From: Hygrophila difformis
Lineage: Eukaryota; Streptophyta; Magnoliopsida; Lamiales; Acanthaceae
NCBI GenBank assembly: GCA_030278955.1
Contig: JAOANR010000012.1
Coordinates: 22,313,977-22,377,976, forward strand
Length of the DNA stretch: 64,000 bases
Reading direction: 5' to 3'
Shown: positions 46,066-57,087 of the stretch, piece after piece
How the letters are laid out: every line of letters begins with the position of its first letter
Numbering within the stretch: position 1 is the first letter of the stretch
The notes under the pieces: model-generated
The model's input: only the letters and a program-made list of their open reading frames with translations
Database searches by the model: none
What the model was told of the DNA's origin: nothing
Translations under genes and position numbers: made by a program

Positions 46066-46565
46066 NNNNNNNNNNNNNNNNNNNNNNNNNNNNNNNNNNN
46101 NNNNNNNNNNNNNNNNNNNNNNNNNNNNNNNNNNNNNNNNNNNNNNNNNNNNNNNNNNNNNNNNNNNNNNNNNNNNNNNNNNNNNNNNNNNNNNNNNNNN
46201 NNNNNNNNNNNNNNNNNNNNNNNNNNNNNNNNNNNNNNNNNNNNNNNNNNNNNNNNNNNNNNNNNNNNNNNNNNNNNNNNNNNNNNNNNNNNNNNNNNNN
46301 NNNNNNNNNNNNNNNNNNNNNNNNNNNNNNNNNNNNNNNNNNNNNNNNNNNNNNNNNNNNNNNNNNNNNNNNNNNNNNNNNNNNNNNNNNNNNNNNNNNN
46401 NNNNNNNNNNNNNNNNNNNNNNNNNNNNNNNNNNNNNNNNNNNNNNNNNNNNNNNNNNNNNNNNNNNNNNNNNNNNNNNNNNNNNNNNNNNNNNNNNNNN
46501 NNNNNNNNNNNNNNNNNNNNNNNNNNNNNNNNNNNNNNNNNNNNNNNNNNNNNNNNNNNNNNNNN
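46066..46565. other. Assembly gap, 500 N
   Basis: Exactly 500 N, a placeholder. Element B's remaining part and 3' LTR would be expected here, well over 8 kb, if the insertion is complete. Confidence 0.99.
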
Positions 46566-48315
46566 AACCGAGTGACCTCTAAAGAAAGCAGTTAAAAGAA
46601 AGCAGTAAAAGAAAGCGGTAAAGAAAGCATTTAAAATCCTATCACTCGGAGGTTTTTGAAAGTCTGACCCTGGTAGTAAAAGAAAGCCCCCAGTCAGAAT
46701 GACTGGGTGTGGATCAAGAATTCCCTATTCTCGGTGAATCGCTCGCAGTGTTCACTTCCCGTCGGGTGGTTATGAGATGCAAACTAATGAAACGAACTAA
46801 TAAATTAGTTCGTTCCGGATGTACTCACTCAGGACTCAAAAATAGGCATTGGCAGAGGAGGATAGCAGTTGAAAGGAACTCAACCCTATCTTAGAAAATA
46901 ACCAAGGCCTATGTATTGTTCCTCTAGAATTATCTATCACACCGTATTTGAATCCAAGTGGACCCCATCTCAGTGTGATATTAAATACCAGATTTCCAAC
47001 ACACAACAATTTTGGAAAATAATAGATATTTGAAAATCATTCCCTAAACAGGTACTAGACTCTCAATTAAAACGCAGATCCTTTCAGTCTAAGTGAGACT
47101 TAATCGCTAACTCTGCTTCTAATTTCCCAAAATCAACCCCCAGTCGAAGGTGAATTAGTCATAACTGTGGAATTTATCCCTTACTCAGATCCGGATTTTA
47201 TAAATGAATTTTTGTTGGAAATTTATTGTGAGACATCTGATTAAAATCTAGACTTCTATGTCCAAGGGAAGGATCCCAAAATAATATTGACCACAATATC
47301 TACATAATAATATCATGCATAAATTTATAAAGAAGTGTAAAATTAAATAACCCAAAATATAAGGTGGGTTTAGACAGAAGTGAAACACAGAGATGAAATA
47401 GCCGGAGATGAGAAGAATTTTGGCTAAAGAGATGACAAAATAATTAGGGTTAATTGGATTGCAGTTATCTGTGGTCCAGTTCCCTAATTATTAAGGTGAG
47501 ATGATTTTTAGACAGTGTAATGCCCTAGATGGCAGTTGCCGCCGTCATCTTAGACTCCACTATCTGTGAATTTGGATGAAAACGTACATGTTCTATTACT
47601 GCAATAATTATTCGATGACATTGGCATATATCATCTAACATTACTACAGTTCCAGATTCGGGTTTGAAATTAAGATAAAGAAAGAGAAAACTGTATCCGG
47701 ATAGGAGTCAGCTGAGCAGCTATTATAATCCCGGATGGAAGAACCGCCAAGGCTCCCACCGACCACTATCCGGACCATGCAAAATAACAGCTAATAATTA
47801 ATATTCAGAATACGAGCTAGTTATCCATGAGGGAATACCCGCCAACATTAGTCTGATGTATTCTTTACTAATTGTTACACACAATACACAAAAGACAAAA
47901 TAGAGTGAAATAAAGAGAGGAACCTGCATGAGAGACATTGGTTTCTCATGCAGGGTGATGGAATTAATCCATAATTGATGGCTTAAATAATCCCTCCTAC
48001 CATAAGTGATTACAGTCCGGATTATCTGTTTAAGACATCATGATTATGTTTATAGAATATTATTTTAATGGCAATTGAACAAAGGTCCTCTAATCACAAC
48101 AATTGGTGATTTAATTATTGCTAATTAGACTCATGAATCATTAATGACTAGAGGGTTCAATTAATTAATGGGTGGAAATGGAGAATCAAAATTTTGGCAG
48201 CATAATGCCTTATACTGCAATTCTAGAGTATTACATCTTAATCCGTGGGATTTAGATGTGAGTGTTTGCAATATAATGGAAGGTGGAAGATCAGAATTTT
48301 GGGATTAAATAGGGA

Positions 48316-48857
48316 GGAGGATCCTGTCGAGATACCATAAATGGTGTCATGGGCCGAGACCCTCGACCTGGGTGCCTCGACAGGTTTGCAGAAATTTGGG
48401 CAGAGTTTCACCTTGTGTCACTAAGCAAAAGTTGTGTCGCGGACCGTGGGTCCGCGACAGGTGTTTAGCGACACAGAGTTGCCTCTGGAAATTTCTAAGT
48501 ATTTTGGTTCCCAGTCGCTATCCTGGAATTGTGTCGCAGAGCATGGCTCCGCGACAGGATGTTTAGCGACTGGGGTTTTCAAGATAAATATGCAAGGCAT
48601 AATTTCCTGTCTCGGAATAGAGGTTGAGTCGCGGACCATGGGTCCACGACTAAGGTGTTCCGCGACAAGAGCCATGCAGGTGAAAATAACAAGAGTTTGG
48701 CTCCTGGTCGCTAAGCAAAAGTTGTGTCGCGGACCGTGGGTCCGCGACAAGGTGTTTAGCGACCAGGAGTTTTCCGATAATGGAGACAAGTGTCCTTAGA
48801 CATCCATGTCGCGGAACACCCTCCTGTCGACAAACGTGGCTTGTCGACAGGGGTCGG
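48316..48857. repeat. Palindrome array 2 of element A, 5' LTR copy
   Basis: Same GTCGCGGACC/GGTCCGCGAC units as 18721-19262, with perfect pairs near 48436 and 48726. Confidence 0.88.
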
Positions 48858-49586
48858 TTGGCGACAAGGGTGATTCAGGACCCAAGTCAGTAAAAGCAAA
48901 GTTGAACAATAGCATGCAAAAAGTGTGATCTCAACCCATTTCGGATTTAAAAGCTATTCTAAGCCGAAAACAACCAAACAATATTTAAAATAACAATAAC
49001 ATGCTTGAACCGAAATGAACCTATCTAGAACAATAATTAAAATAAGGCAACATCCTAATCTAGGGATCGATCACAAACATCCATACCATTATCCATGAAA
49101 ATAACAACAGGAAGCACAATAAGGAGAAATGGGGGTCGAATGAACCCAAAAAGGAAAATGAAAGCAAAGAATCCATGGGGTGTGAGACCCATTTCATGAT
49201 TTGGGACACATTTGATGAATATTTTCCCATATTATTTAGTGAGTTTGATAATATCCATGATTTTGGACATTTCAAACCCTAGATCAAAAGTTTAGAAGGA
49301 AAAACAAGATGAAAAGATGGCTACCTAGCAACTGGAACAGTAAAACCAACATTAAATGTAACTAATCTAAACTAAACTGGTGCATGAATTAAATAATACA
49401 AAAGAAAAAAGAATAAAACTAAGCTAAAGCTACCTAAGAACTCAGCTCTCCAATTTGTCTTCAAGAATGAATTCTCCACACTGCTGAGCTCATGGGGGTC
49501 TCCTCATATTTATAGGAGTGGAGCCCTAGGCCCATGGGCTTGATCTGAGGCCCACTATGTCTCAAGACATCACACACATCACAACT

Positions 49587-49880
49587 TTGTCGCGGACTGG
49601 GTTGCATGTGGCAAGGCTTCTCGACTGGTTCTTGTGTCTTTATCCGTGTCCGTGTCGCGGAAGCATGGACCGCGACAGGGGTTCCTCGACTGGGGTGTGG
49701 CTTGGCCTCCAAGGTTTTGGTGGCGCGGAGCTTGATCGTGTCGCGGAACCATGGTCCTCGACCAGGGTTCCTCGACTGGGGTTCCCAGACTGGTCTTCTT
49801 CCTCATGTTGTATGCTGTCGCGGGTCTTCTCCTGTGTCGCGGAACCATGGTCCTCGACCAGGGTTCCTCGACAGGTGTTC
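49587..49880. repeat. Palindrome array 1 of element A, 5' LTR copy
   Basis: Same units as 19984-20274, upstream (minus strand) of CTATAAATAT at about 49506-49515. Confidence 0.87.
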
Positions 49881-50074
49881 CCAAACAGAGCTGAATGGGC
49901 CGGATGGCCCAAAGTTATTATTTTTGTGGGCTTGTTTTATCTTTTGCCCATCTTCTTCATTCCTTTTTCTTTTCTTTTCTTTTTCTCATATTTTCCTTTT
50001 TCGTCCCAAGAATTTTATTTTCAGACACGGAAATGGATTGAAAATAATGGTCATTTCTGGCCATTATCACGGCC

Positions 50075-50288
50075 CACTTTACATTTTTCCGCTGCGATAT
50101 ATTATTACTACTACTATATGTGTGGATGCCACTTATTATTATTTTTAAATAGATTCCGGACTTGTTTTTAAATCTTTTTGCAATACCTATAGCCTTGCAT
50201 CTCTTTGGCAAGCTCGGAGAATCCGTGTCTTGCTAGAGAGATGTGGCGGTGACATCCCGGCCTGGGTTATCAAATCCGGGGTGTTACA
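50075..50288 (+). mobile_element. Solo LTR, part 2 of 2
   Basis: Resumes after element A's right duplication (50070-50074) and ends GGGGTGTTACA. CTTAT at 50289-50293 pairs with 13527-13531. Confidence 0.92.
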
Positions 50289-50293
50289 CTTAT

Positions 50294-50655
50294 TCCTGCA
50301 CTTTTCTTTATCACTACAAACATGACCAGTATCATCCTTCATGCAAGAAAGAACCAACTGAAGCCAAACAATAAATCATACAGTAATATTGTAACAGAAC
50401 TACAAGTTCTCATTGGATTTCACTTAAAGATGAACTGACAAGATATACCTAAGCAAATAAGTTTTTTCAACTGCCTCCTAGCTGCTACAAAACTTGCTTG
50501 CTTGAATCAATATTACTTGTTCACAACACGTTAGAAGATGACACATAGCACACACTTACTAATACATTAGAGTTCTTGCTTATGTATAACAAACAATATA
50601 CTACTATCTGCATGAAAGCAAGAAAGTAAGAACATATCCAAGAGTAAGGCCTTAC
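50294..50655. other. Non-repeat flank, no clear gene
   Basis: AT-rich sequence next to the RRM-gene fragment, possibly its intron. No motif recognised. Confidence 0.5.
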
Positions 50656-50770
50656 CTGAACAGGTACATAACTACTTGGTGCAGATACAGGAGATGGAGC
50701 GGGCATGGGAGCAGGAGGAACCGCATAACCAGCATAAGAATCATATGGTGTAGTGGAATCGAAATCCCAA
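50656..50770 (-). pseudogene. Exon fragment of a plant RRM RNA-binding protein gene
   Basis: The minus strand encodes a Tyr/Pro/Ala-rich stretch ([10 protein letters not shown], then P-A-P-M-P-A-P-S-P, then S-S-Y-V-P-V-Q) that ends at a clean GTAAGG donor at 50655. From memory of the family, this is the linker before the second RRM of plant scw1-like RNA-binding proteins; no search was possible. No RRM itself is present. The 5' limit is uncertain: it lies about 34 bases downstream of the last SEC3 exon, so two unrelated genes are fused here. Confidence 0.5.
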
Positions 50771-50803
50771 AGGTACGAATGGGACCTGGCGACCAGGTAT
50801 AAC

Positions 50804-51588
50804 CTCATCAACAAGCACTGGAATGAAAATGGTAAGCATTTTTGCATAAGCCTCGGAAACAGTTGATGTATCCGCACTATTTGCACTTTGATTAGAATAT
50901 GTTGAAGCATCAAGCCAGACAGTTGGGTTCCTTGATGCTTTTGTACTGGTGCGAAGTTCGTTTGCAAACTCACGAGCCTGGTAACACCAAATTAAAAAAT
51001 ACAAAATGATTATGGCCATATTTTGTTTCTGCATTTGACAATATTATCATAAAGAACCCATAGCAAACTAACTGATTATATAGCAAGAAGATGTATATGA
51101 ACTATTTCCCTACCTCTCGACACAGAAGCAAGTTTAAAGATCTGCAATAAGCTTTTCTTAAAGGGCCCAAGCAGCTTGCATCTAGACTCTCAAAATAACA
51201 CACACACAAGCATATGGTGGTGAACATATGAAAATTTTCAGGCACAATAACAATCAGTAGGCTGGCCAGACAACAAAATTCATTCACAGTACCTTCGCGT
51301 GCTGCAGAAGACGAGCATAAGTCCTGCACTTGTACCTCAAGTCAGCATGATCAGGCCTCTTCAGTTGTCCGCGCTATTAAATGCAGAATATCAATGAAAG
51401 CAATTACAATCCACTCAACAGGGTAATAATTGTTAATCATCTATCTTTCAGGACAATACCTGAGAGAAATAGCTCTTATCACTTATCATGAAATCAACCA
51501 AGCTAGCAAAATGGTTCCTTAGAAACTCAGATGCACGTTTGACAAGTGTGTTTCTCAACTGTTCAAGTTCTGCCTCCTTCTGTTTATC
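50804..51588 (-). pseudogene. SEC3: SEC3 (exocyst subunit) gene fragment, four exons
   Basis: SEC3 (EXOC1) is a subunit of the exocyst, which tethers secretory vesicles at the plasma membrane. Minus-strand exons with GT..AG borders: 51588-51460 ([21 protein letters not shown]), 51373-51293 (R-G-Q-L-K-R-P-D-H-A-D-L-R-Y-K-C), 51188-51114 (C-L-G-P-L-R-K-A-Y-C) and 50977-50804 (A-R-E-F-A-N-E-L-R, ending L-V-D-E). Lengths 129, 81, 75 and 174 are all multiples of three, as a conserved gene would have. The exons that should follow (the rest of the SEC3 C-terminal half) are absent; RRM-gene sequence follows instead. The three exons upstream lie beyond element C. Confidence 0.85.
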
Positions 51589-51828
51589 CTGTGAGTTGTA
51601 CCCAGCATTACAAGTAAGAAAACTTAATGTAAAACATCATCAGGCACATGCAAGAACACCAAACACATAACCTTTTGAAGGTCCAGAGATTTTTAAATAA
51701 TGTATAGAAAGCATGTCCCATAGGCATCTCGGTAAAAGCTAACTTTTAGTGAATCCATAATGGAACCTTTCCTATCATAAACTTCTAATTAAAAATAAAT
51801 GATGACAAAAAACGGGTACAAAAGCAAG

Positions 51829-51833
51829 CAAGA
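51829..51833. repeat. Target duplication CAAGA, left copy (element C)
   Basis: CAAGA here and at 61426-61430, flanking element C exactly. Confidence 0.93.
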
Positions 51834-54595
51834 TGTAACACCCCGGATTTAGTAACACAGGCCGGGATGTCACCGCCACATCTCCCTAGCAAGACACGGC
51901 TTCCCGAGCTCACTAAGGAAATGCAAGGCTTATGGGTACGTAAAGGATTTAAAAACATTTCAATATTGAGTCCGGAAATTAATAATATTTAATTCAAAAT
52001 ACGGAAGTAATAATCATCCATCCACGAGATAGAGTAAATGCAGCGGAAAAAGTAATCACGGCCAACACGGCCAAACCTCGGGTTCAACAGGCCCGGTAAA
52101 ACAGTAGTAAAATGCAGTGAATAAAAATGTTCATAAAAGTTTTTCCCCCAAGTGCAAGTGCATGCGTCACTCGACATACTCTGTAAAAGAAAAATGACAA
52201 CAGGTTTATCAGTATAAAAATATACCGAGTAAGTTAATCCCTAACAATACAATTTAAGGGGTTACATGTGTTTGAATAAAATTACACTTTTCATGCATTA
52301 CGAAATTAATTTAAAATTCATAGTTTACTCGCAGGGGAAGAACACAATTAATTTATTCAAGATGAGAATACATAATTTAAGGACTTAATTTAAAAGCTAA
52401 TTTAAAAGCATAATTTAAGAACGTAATTTAGAAGCATAATTTAAAACATGATAGATAAATTTAAGCATAATTAAATTCACACACAAGTCTTTTATATTTT
52501 ATCCCGCAAACTAAGAAGAGGACATCATACCGGGGAGATCACTAACGAGGCAATCTCAAATCGTAGGACCACTAACGAGGCGGTCCAAATAAATGGGAGA
52601 CCACTAACGAGGCAGTCTCCAAGATAGTAGGACCACTAATGAGGTGATCCAAATAACACAGTGCGCGAGATCACTAACGAGGCAATCTCAGATAGTAGGG
52701 AGACCACTAACGAGGCAGTCTCAAAAATAAAGATAGCATGAGTATCGGCTCAGCCTAGTGAACGAGATTTTTTGAAAGTTCATATTTCAATGTTTACAAA
52801 ATATTCGATATCGCATTTCGTAGTTCGAGTTTTCTCAAGTTCGAAAAATCCGATTCGTCACAGTTTACGCCTTTCTTAACTAAAAATTCATCTTTTAACC
52901 AATAATTCTGAAATTTACAAAGTAGCTCAAGAACACACATACAAAAAACTTTCATGTTTTAAGCTTTCGGAAATAAGGTTTCGAAGTGAGTCAAATTTCG
53001 AGTTCTTCACAAAAGAGGATTTATGTCCAAATGACTGATTCCGACACAGTTTCGTGCGACGCCGATTAAAAATTCATTTCAAATCCAATTGGTCCGAAAT
53101 TTTTACAGGATGTACATAACACCTTAATGAACAACTTACATGTTTTATGATTTCGGAAATAATGAATTTTAGATGTTCAAAAGTCGACACCAAACGCTGC
53201 TTACGCGCGGATTCGAAAATTGGTTTAGAACAGGTTCTGAAATCGTCCGTTTTGACATATCAAATGAACTCCAAAATTCATGAAATTTTATATGCATAAT
53301 TTAGACATATTTATCTACAACTTTTGTTTAGAAATGCAAAGTTGAATCGATCTAGAAACAGGTGAAAAATAAGCATCAAGTCGAGTCAATGAATCTGTCC
53401 AGATTTCAAACGTTCGGTTTTATTACAGAAACTTTACGGTACGATTTGGGATAACAAATCTTTATGGCAATGGCTGAAATTTGGACACAAGGTAGATTAG
53501 AGTCTTGTGAACAAAATGTATGTTGAAAAGTATTCGGTTTGAATTCTCGAAGGTCGGGTTTTAGGCGAGTTTCTAAAATTGGTCGAAAATAGGGTTTTTG
53601 AAAACTGATTTTAGTTACGAGTCTAGATCTTAAGTTTTAAACGACAATAAACCCCAAAAATTGAAGAGTAAGGTCTTAACTTACTTAGTTAGAGAATAGG
53701 GTCGAAGTGAGGGCTTTCCGGACGTCCTAAGGTCGCGACGAACGGCCAACTTCTCCGATCGCTTTTTGTTCGTCCCCCGACGTGAAATCTTAGCAAAGGA
53801 AAGGATGTTAGATTTCGATTTTTTAAGGTTTATGGACAAACTAAACACTATACACATAACTTACCAAAGGTCTAAAATGCAGAGGCTTCGTCCCGGTCGT
53901 CCCGTCGTCGCCGGAATACTCGCTGGAAAGTGGACTCGAAAGGGTTTCGGCTTGGAGAGGAAGATTGAAGGAGAATGACTTATGTTTTCTGTGAGAATGG
54001 GGATGAGGACGCCCCAACACCCCCCTTTAGCCTTTCCTAAGGCTGTGATCCAGTTGCCATTGATAGGGATCGGATTTTTGGCAAGAAAATCGCCATGGAA
54101 GGAAAGTTTACACCTCCTGCACCTCTGGCGCGGTGGTGACGCGCACGTACCGGGATGTCCGCGCGGAGCACGTGCGACCAGTCCTAGGACACGTCTCCTC
54201 CTGTAGCGCGGTGGCCGCGCGGCGGCGCGCGGAGGCTGCGTGACGGCCGGACCGGCCGGTTCGGCGGTTCGTGTGGTCCGTCGGGTCTTTTCTTATTTTC
54301 TCTATCGGTTTTCTATCCTCTACGTGTTTGGCTCGACTCCTCAGGTCGTTTCCGGTTCGAAATCTTTATCTTAAATTCGTTACGAGCTGGGGTTTAATGC
54401 TCGTAACATTTTCGTGCCATAATTAATCTAGTTAAATTAGTTCCAATTCCTCGTAATGTTTTTTTTGATTTATCTTGTGATTTATTTTGTGATTGAACTT
54501 AGAATTTTGATTTCTAAGCTGCCTAGTACCTTGTGAAGGGATCAAGTCATGATGTATTTCAGAACAATTTGAATTTGTTTTTCTCGGGTGTTACA
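51834..54595 (-). mobile_element. Element C 3' LTR (2762 bp)
   Basis: TGTAACACCCCGG to CTCGGGTGTTACA. It contains the hairpin array 52535-52722 and a CG-rich block near 54120-54270. The ORFs inside (for example near 53980) are CG-block artefacts present in both LTRs. Confidence 0.93.
52535..52722. repeat. Array of six hairpins with a constant CACTAACGAGGC loop (3' LTR of C)
   Basis: Six units, each a 4-5 bp stem around the near-constant loop ACTAACGAGGC. Stems in order: GAGAT/ATCTC, GGACC/GGTCC, GAGAC/GTCTC, GGACC/GATCC (one mismatch), GAGAT/ATCTC, GAGAC/GTCTC. Units 1 and 3 differ by a compensating T-A to C-G change. Confidence 0.9.
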
Positions 54596-54608
54596 TCCTC
54601 CCCCCCTT
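54596..54608 (-). other. Polypurine tract of element C
   Basis: The minus strand reads AAGGGGGGGAGGA directly before the 3' LTR. Confidence 0.88.
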
Positions 54609-54880
54609 AAGAATACAGTTATGTCCCCATAACTGTGGTCGGATCGTGCACATAATTCTTCAATTGGGAGACGTGGAACACATTGTGAACACGAGCAAAT
54701 TGTGGTGGCAACGCTAGCCGATAAGTGATTTCCCACTCTTTCCAGGATTTCATATGTTCCTATGTATTCTCGTCCCGAGGGTTTTCTGTAGCCTTGCAAA
54801 AAGAAAATGTGAGGCAATTCTACTGTCTCTGTCAGGAATGATGTCGGGTGATACCCCATGTCGTCGTACCTCATTATCAA
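54596..54880 (-). pseudogene. Relic of a Ty3 pol C-terminus (integrase tail) in element C
   Basis: The minus strand has I-G-T-Y-E-I-L-E-R-V-G, then in another frame the Y-R-L-A-L-P-P and H-N-V-F-H-V-S-Q-L pattern that ends Ty3 integrases of the Tekay/Del type. A small deletion separates the frames. The rest of pol is gone. It identifies the autonomous ancestor and confirms minus orientation. Confidence 0.78.
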
Positions 54881-55143
54881 TGTACGCTCGGGTTATGTGA
54901 GTGGTGTAAAGTAAAAGAGATTAAGCAAAATCGAAAAAAAATAAAACCTCCTCCGTGAACCGCGCGGTATGAGACCTCAGCGCGCGGTGACCGCGCGGCC
55001 ACATCAGTTCGAAAAAAAAGGGCTCGCGCCCCGCGCAAGCCACTTCCCCCATTTCCCCATCCGAGACCACTTCACATTTTCTCTCAAATTCGCCTTCTTG
55101 TTCCCAACTTTCCTCGGTTTCGGCTTCAATTTTGCTTTGTAAG
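54881..55143 (+). promoter_or_regulatory. Putative promoter and 5' untranslated exon of the antisense gene in element C
   Basis: CG-rich then C/T-rich sequence ending at AAG then GTATGC, a good splice donor. An AT-rich AAAAAAAATAAAA stretch at 54935-54947 might serve as TATA. The transcription start is unknown. Confidence 0.4.
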
Positions 55144-55759
55144 GTATGCACCTACTACTTTCACTTATCAATTTCAATTTTTATGCTTTGAACGACTTGA
55201 TTTGTGGAGAGATTTAGAAATTAGGGTTTATGTACAAAAATTGGGGGTTTGTTATTTTTAGGCTTGATTTGTGCAAATTAGCAAGCATATGCGATAATTG
55301 ATGCTACTCTTGTTGCCTTGCTTGTGTTCATGCCACAATGTGTTTATGTTTTTGGCAAATTCTTGTTGGATTTGAATCTTTAGGAAGAATATGAAGTTTT
55401 GATTTTGGTATTGGGGTGTGATCATTAGTTCTTTTTTGTTGTTTGGTGCCGTAAGGAAATGATGAGTTGTTATTTGAGCAATCGCTTCGTTTTGTGAGAA
55501 ACTTCCATGTGTTTGTTAGTAACTTAGAATTTGGTTTATTGCGCACATAACGTGTTCAACGAAATGCCACAAAGGTTTTTGAATTTTTTTGGGCATATCC
55601 TTTGTTTAGATTACCTTCCGGTTTGTCTTAACGAAACGATAGGATTTGATGTTCTTATGGAATACTCACGTTGGAAGTCTATATTGATGTCCCTTGCGTA
55701 TTTCTGCTTGACTTATTGTGTGGAATTTAGCCTTACAATTGGTATTGGATAATTTGCAG
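55144..55759 (+). other. Putative 616-bp leader intron of the antisense gene
   Basis: GTATGC donor, AATTTGCAG acceptor, T-rich as plant introns are, no coding content. The ATG follows one base after the acceptor. Confidence 0.5.
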
Positions 55760-55760
55760 G

Positions 55761-57087
55761 ATGTTGCTCTTTTTGTGGGTTGTTTTGGCGTCTCTCCTGT
55801 GTCCTCCGGGGGCCAAGAGACGAGCTACTCGGCGCGATGCGGCTGGCCCTAGCACTGCCGCTCCGGTGATGCCAGACTTTGATGAGAGTGAGTCCGAGGA
55901 GGACGAGGAGCATCGGGGCCCGAGACTCAGGGGTCTTTCTGATGAGGTGCGTCCTCACCGGCATGACAGGTTTCGTTTTAGGACGAGGGCCGCCCAGGAC
56001 TTTTATTTCGACGAGCTTCGTCGAAACAGGGCTTATGTCCCCGAGAGAGGCATATATCCTTATCATTTGGGCGATGATTGGGTCATTGCGGTCTTGGAGT
56101 ACTTGCAGTGGACTGGACTCGCACGTCATCCCGAGGGCGTTGCCTCCGGTTATCTGGCTATGGAGGTTATCGCCAACATTGGCGGTCTTGGGGAGGGTGA
56201 CGACTTATCTCGAGTATGGGTTCGTGGTTGCTATCTCGACTTCAGTGCTCGGGCAAATCAATGTCTATTTCGGTCTGCCTGACGATGGCGCATTCCATCC
56301 ACAGCCTGAGGGCCGTGTTCTTGCTCATGCGTGGGACGTCTTATGCACCGTGGTGGCTCCTCAGCTCGAGCACGATCATGAGCTGCGTTTGACGATGATG
56401 GACACCCCTTGGCGAGAGCTCACCCAGATGTGGTTAGGGCGCGTCCGGCCGATTACCCGGAGCCATATCGTCCTGGATCACGTCTATGAGACCATTTGCT
56501 TTATCGCGCGAGGCGGTAGGGTGAATGTGGGAGCTTGTATTGAGGACAATTTGAGGGGTATGCGGAGAGGACAAGGGAGTAGGGTGATTACCCATATTCA
56601 CCTCATTTGTGGCTTGTGCGCGGCGCAGGGGATTCGCACGACACCGGAGATAGATCCGTACGAGTTAGCAGTGGGTGGTTGTTACCGTATCCCGACTTAC
56701 GCTACTCGGCGTAACGCCTTACGTCGTGGAGTTCCTTGGGTTGTACTTCGCCTGCAGCCTGATGATGGCGGCTTGATTCTAGTTGTACCTCCGAAGCAGC
56801 CACCCCCTCCTCCAGTAGTTCCACCTCCTGCAGTGGCGCCTCAGGGCCAGGAGATGACTCAGATGATGCAGATGATGCAGGAGATGCGGGTCGGTATGGA
56901 TGCCGGGTTTGCAGCTGGGCAGGCTTGTTATGACGCCTTAGACGCTAGGTTGGACTTCTACCAGGCCCGTATGGACTCGTTTGCTACGAGGCAGGCTCAG
57001 CAGCAGGCCACTATGTCCGTCATGTATGCCTATATGCGGCAGATGGATGACTACATGCGTCGGCAGTTCCCGCCTCCCGATCAGTGA
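55761..57087 (+). pseudogene. Antisense accessory gene of element C (plant transposon-protein-like domain), one frameshift
   Basis: Plus-strand gene inside a minus-strand element. Frame one runs 55761-56282, frame two ends at the TGA at 57087; homology passes from one to the other near 56252, so a single-base indel breaks it. Together about 440 residues. In order: a hydrophobic start, an acidic D-E-S-E-S-E-E-D-E-E patch, then a globular region with V-W-V-R-G-C-Y-L-D-F-S, I-N-V-Y-F-G-L-P and R-V-N-V-G motifs, matching the pattern in element A's protein (W-I-R-C-H-V-I-D-I-S, L-N-Q-F-F-G, L-N-V-G-R). The C-terminus has Pro-rich and Met/Gln/Arg-rich coiled-coil sequence. It is not a gag, protease, RT or integrase. 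Role unknown. Confidence 0.72.

Larger units (their letters stand above)
15810..50069 (-). mobile_element. Element A: Athila-like Ty3 element, non-autonomous, with nested insertion
   Basis: Minus-strand element. 3' LTR 15810-20581, internal region 20582-28951, 5' LTR 28952-30104 plus 46566-50069. CGGCC is duplicated at 15805-15809 and 50070-50074. The primer site is TGGCGCCGTTGCCGGGGA, as in Athila. gag-pol is absent: after about 80 bases of leader shared with element B, the sequence passes directly to what in B follows the pol gene. The accessory gene in the env position is intact. Sequence between 30105 and 46565 is nested or misplaced material. Confidence 0.9.
46566..50069 (-). mobile_element. 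Element A 5' LTR, part 2
   Basis: Continues the LTR from the point reached at 30104 and matches 16966-20581. Palindrome arrays recur at 48316-48857 and about 49587-49880. The last part differs: about 150 bp present in the other LTR (about 20390-20545) is replaced here by a short unrelated stretch (about 49988-50022). Confidence 0.92.

Noticed and set aside
52535..52722. CRISPR-like look of the spaced repeats in the LTRs of element C
   Set aside because: Units are hairpins inside a plant LTR, spacers are not unique, and no cas genes exist; this is eukaryotic DNA.
53982..54206. ORF encoding a proline/arginine-rich peptide (copy at 60827-61204)
   Set aside because: It lies in the CG-rich block of both LTRs of element C, its frame differs between copies, and no domain is recognisable.
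55713..56129. Minus-strand 138-residue frame opposite the antisense gene of element C
   Set aside because: Shadow of the plus-strand gene; no motif and no homolog pattern.
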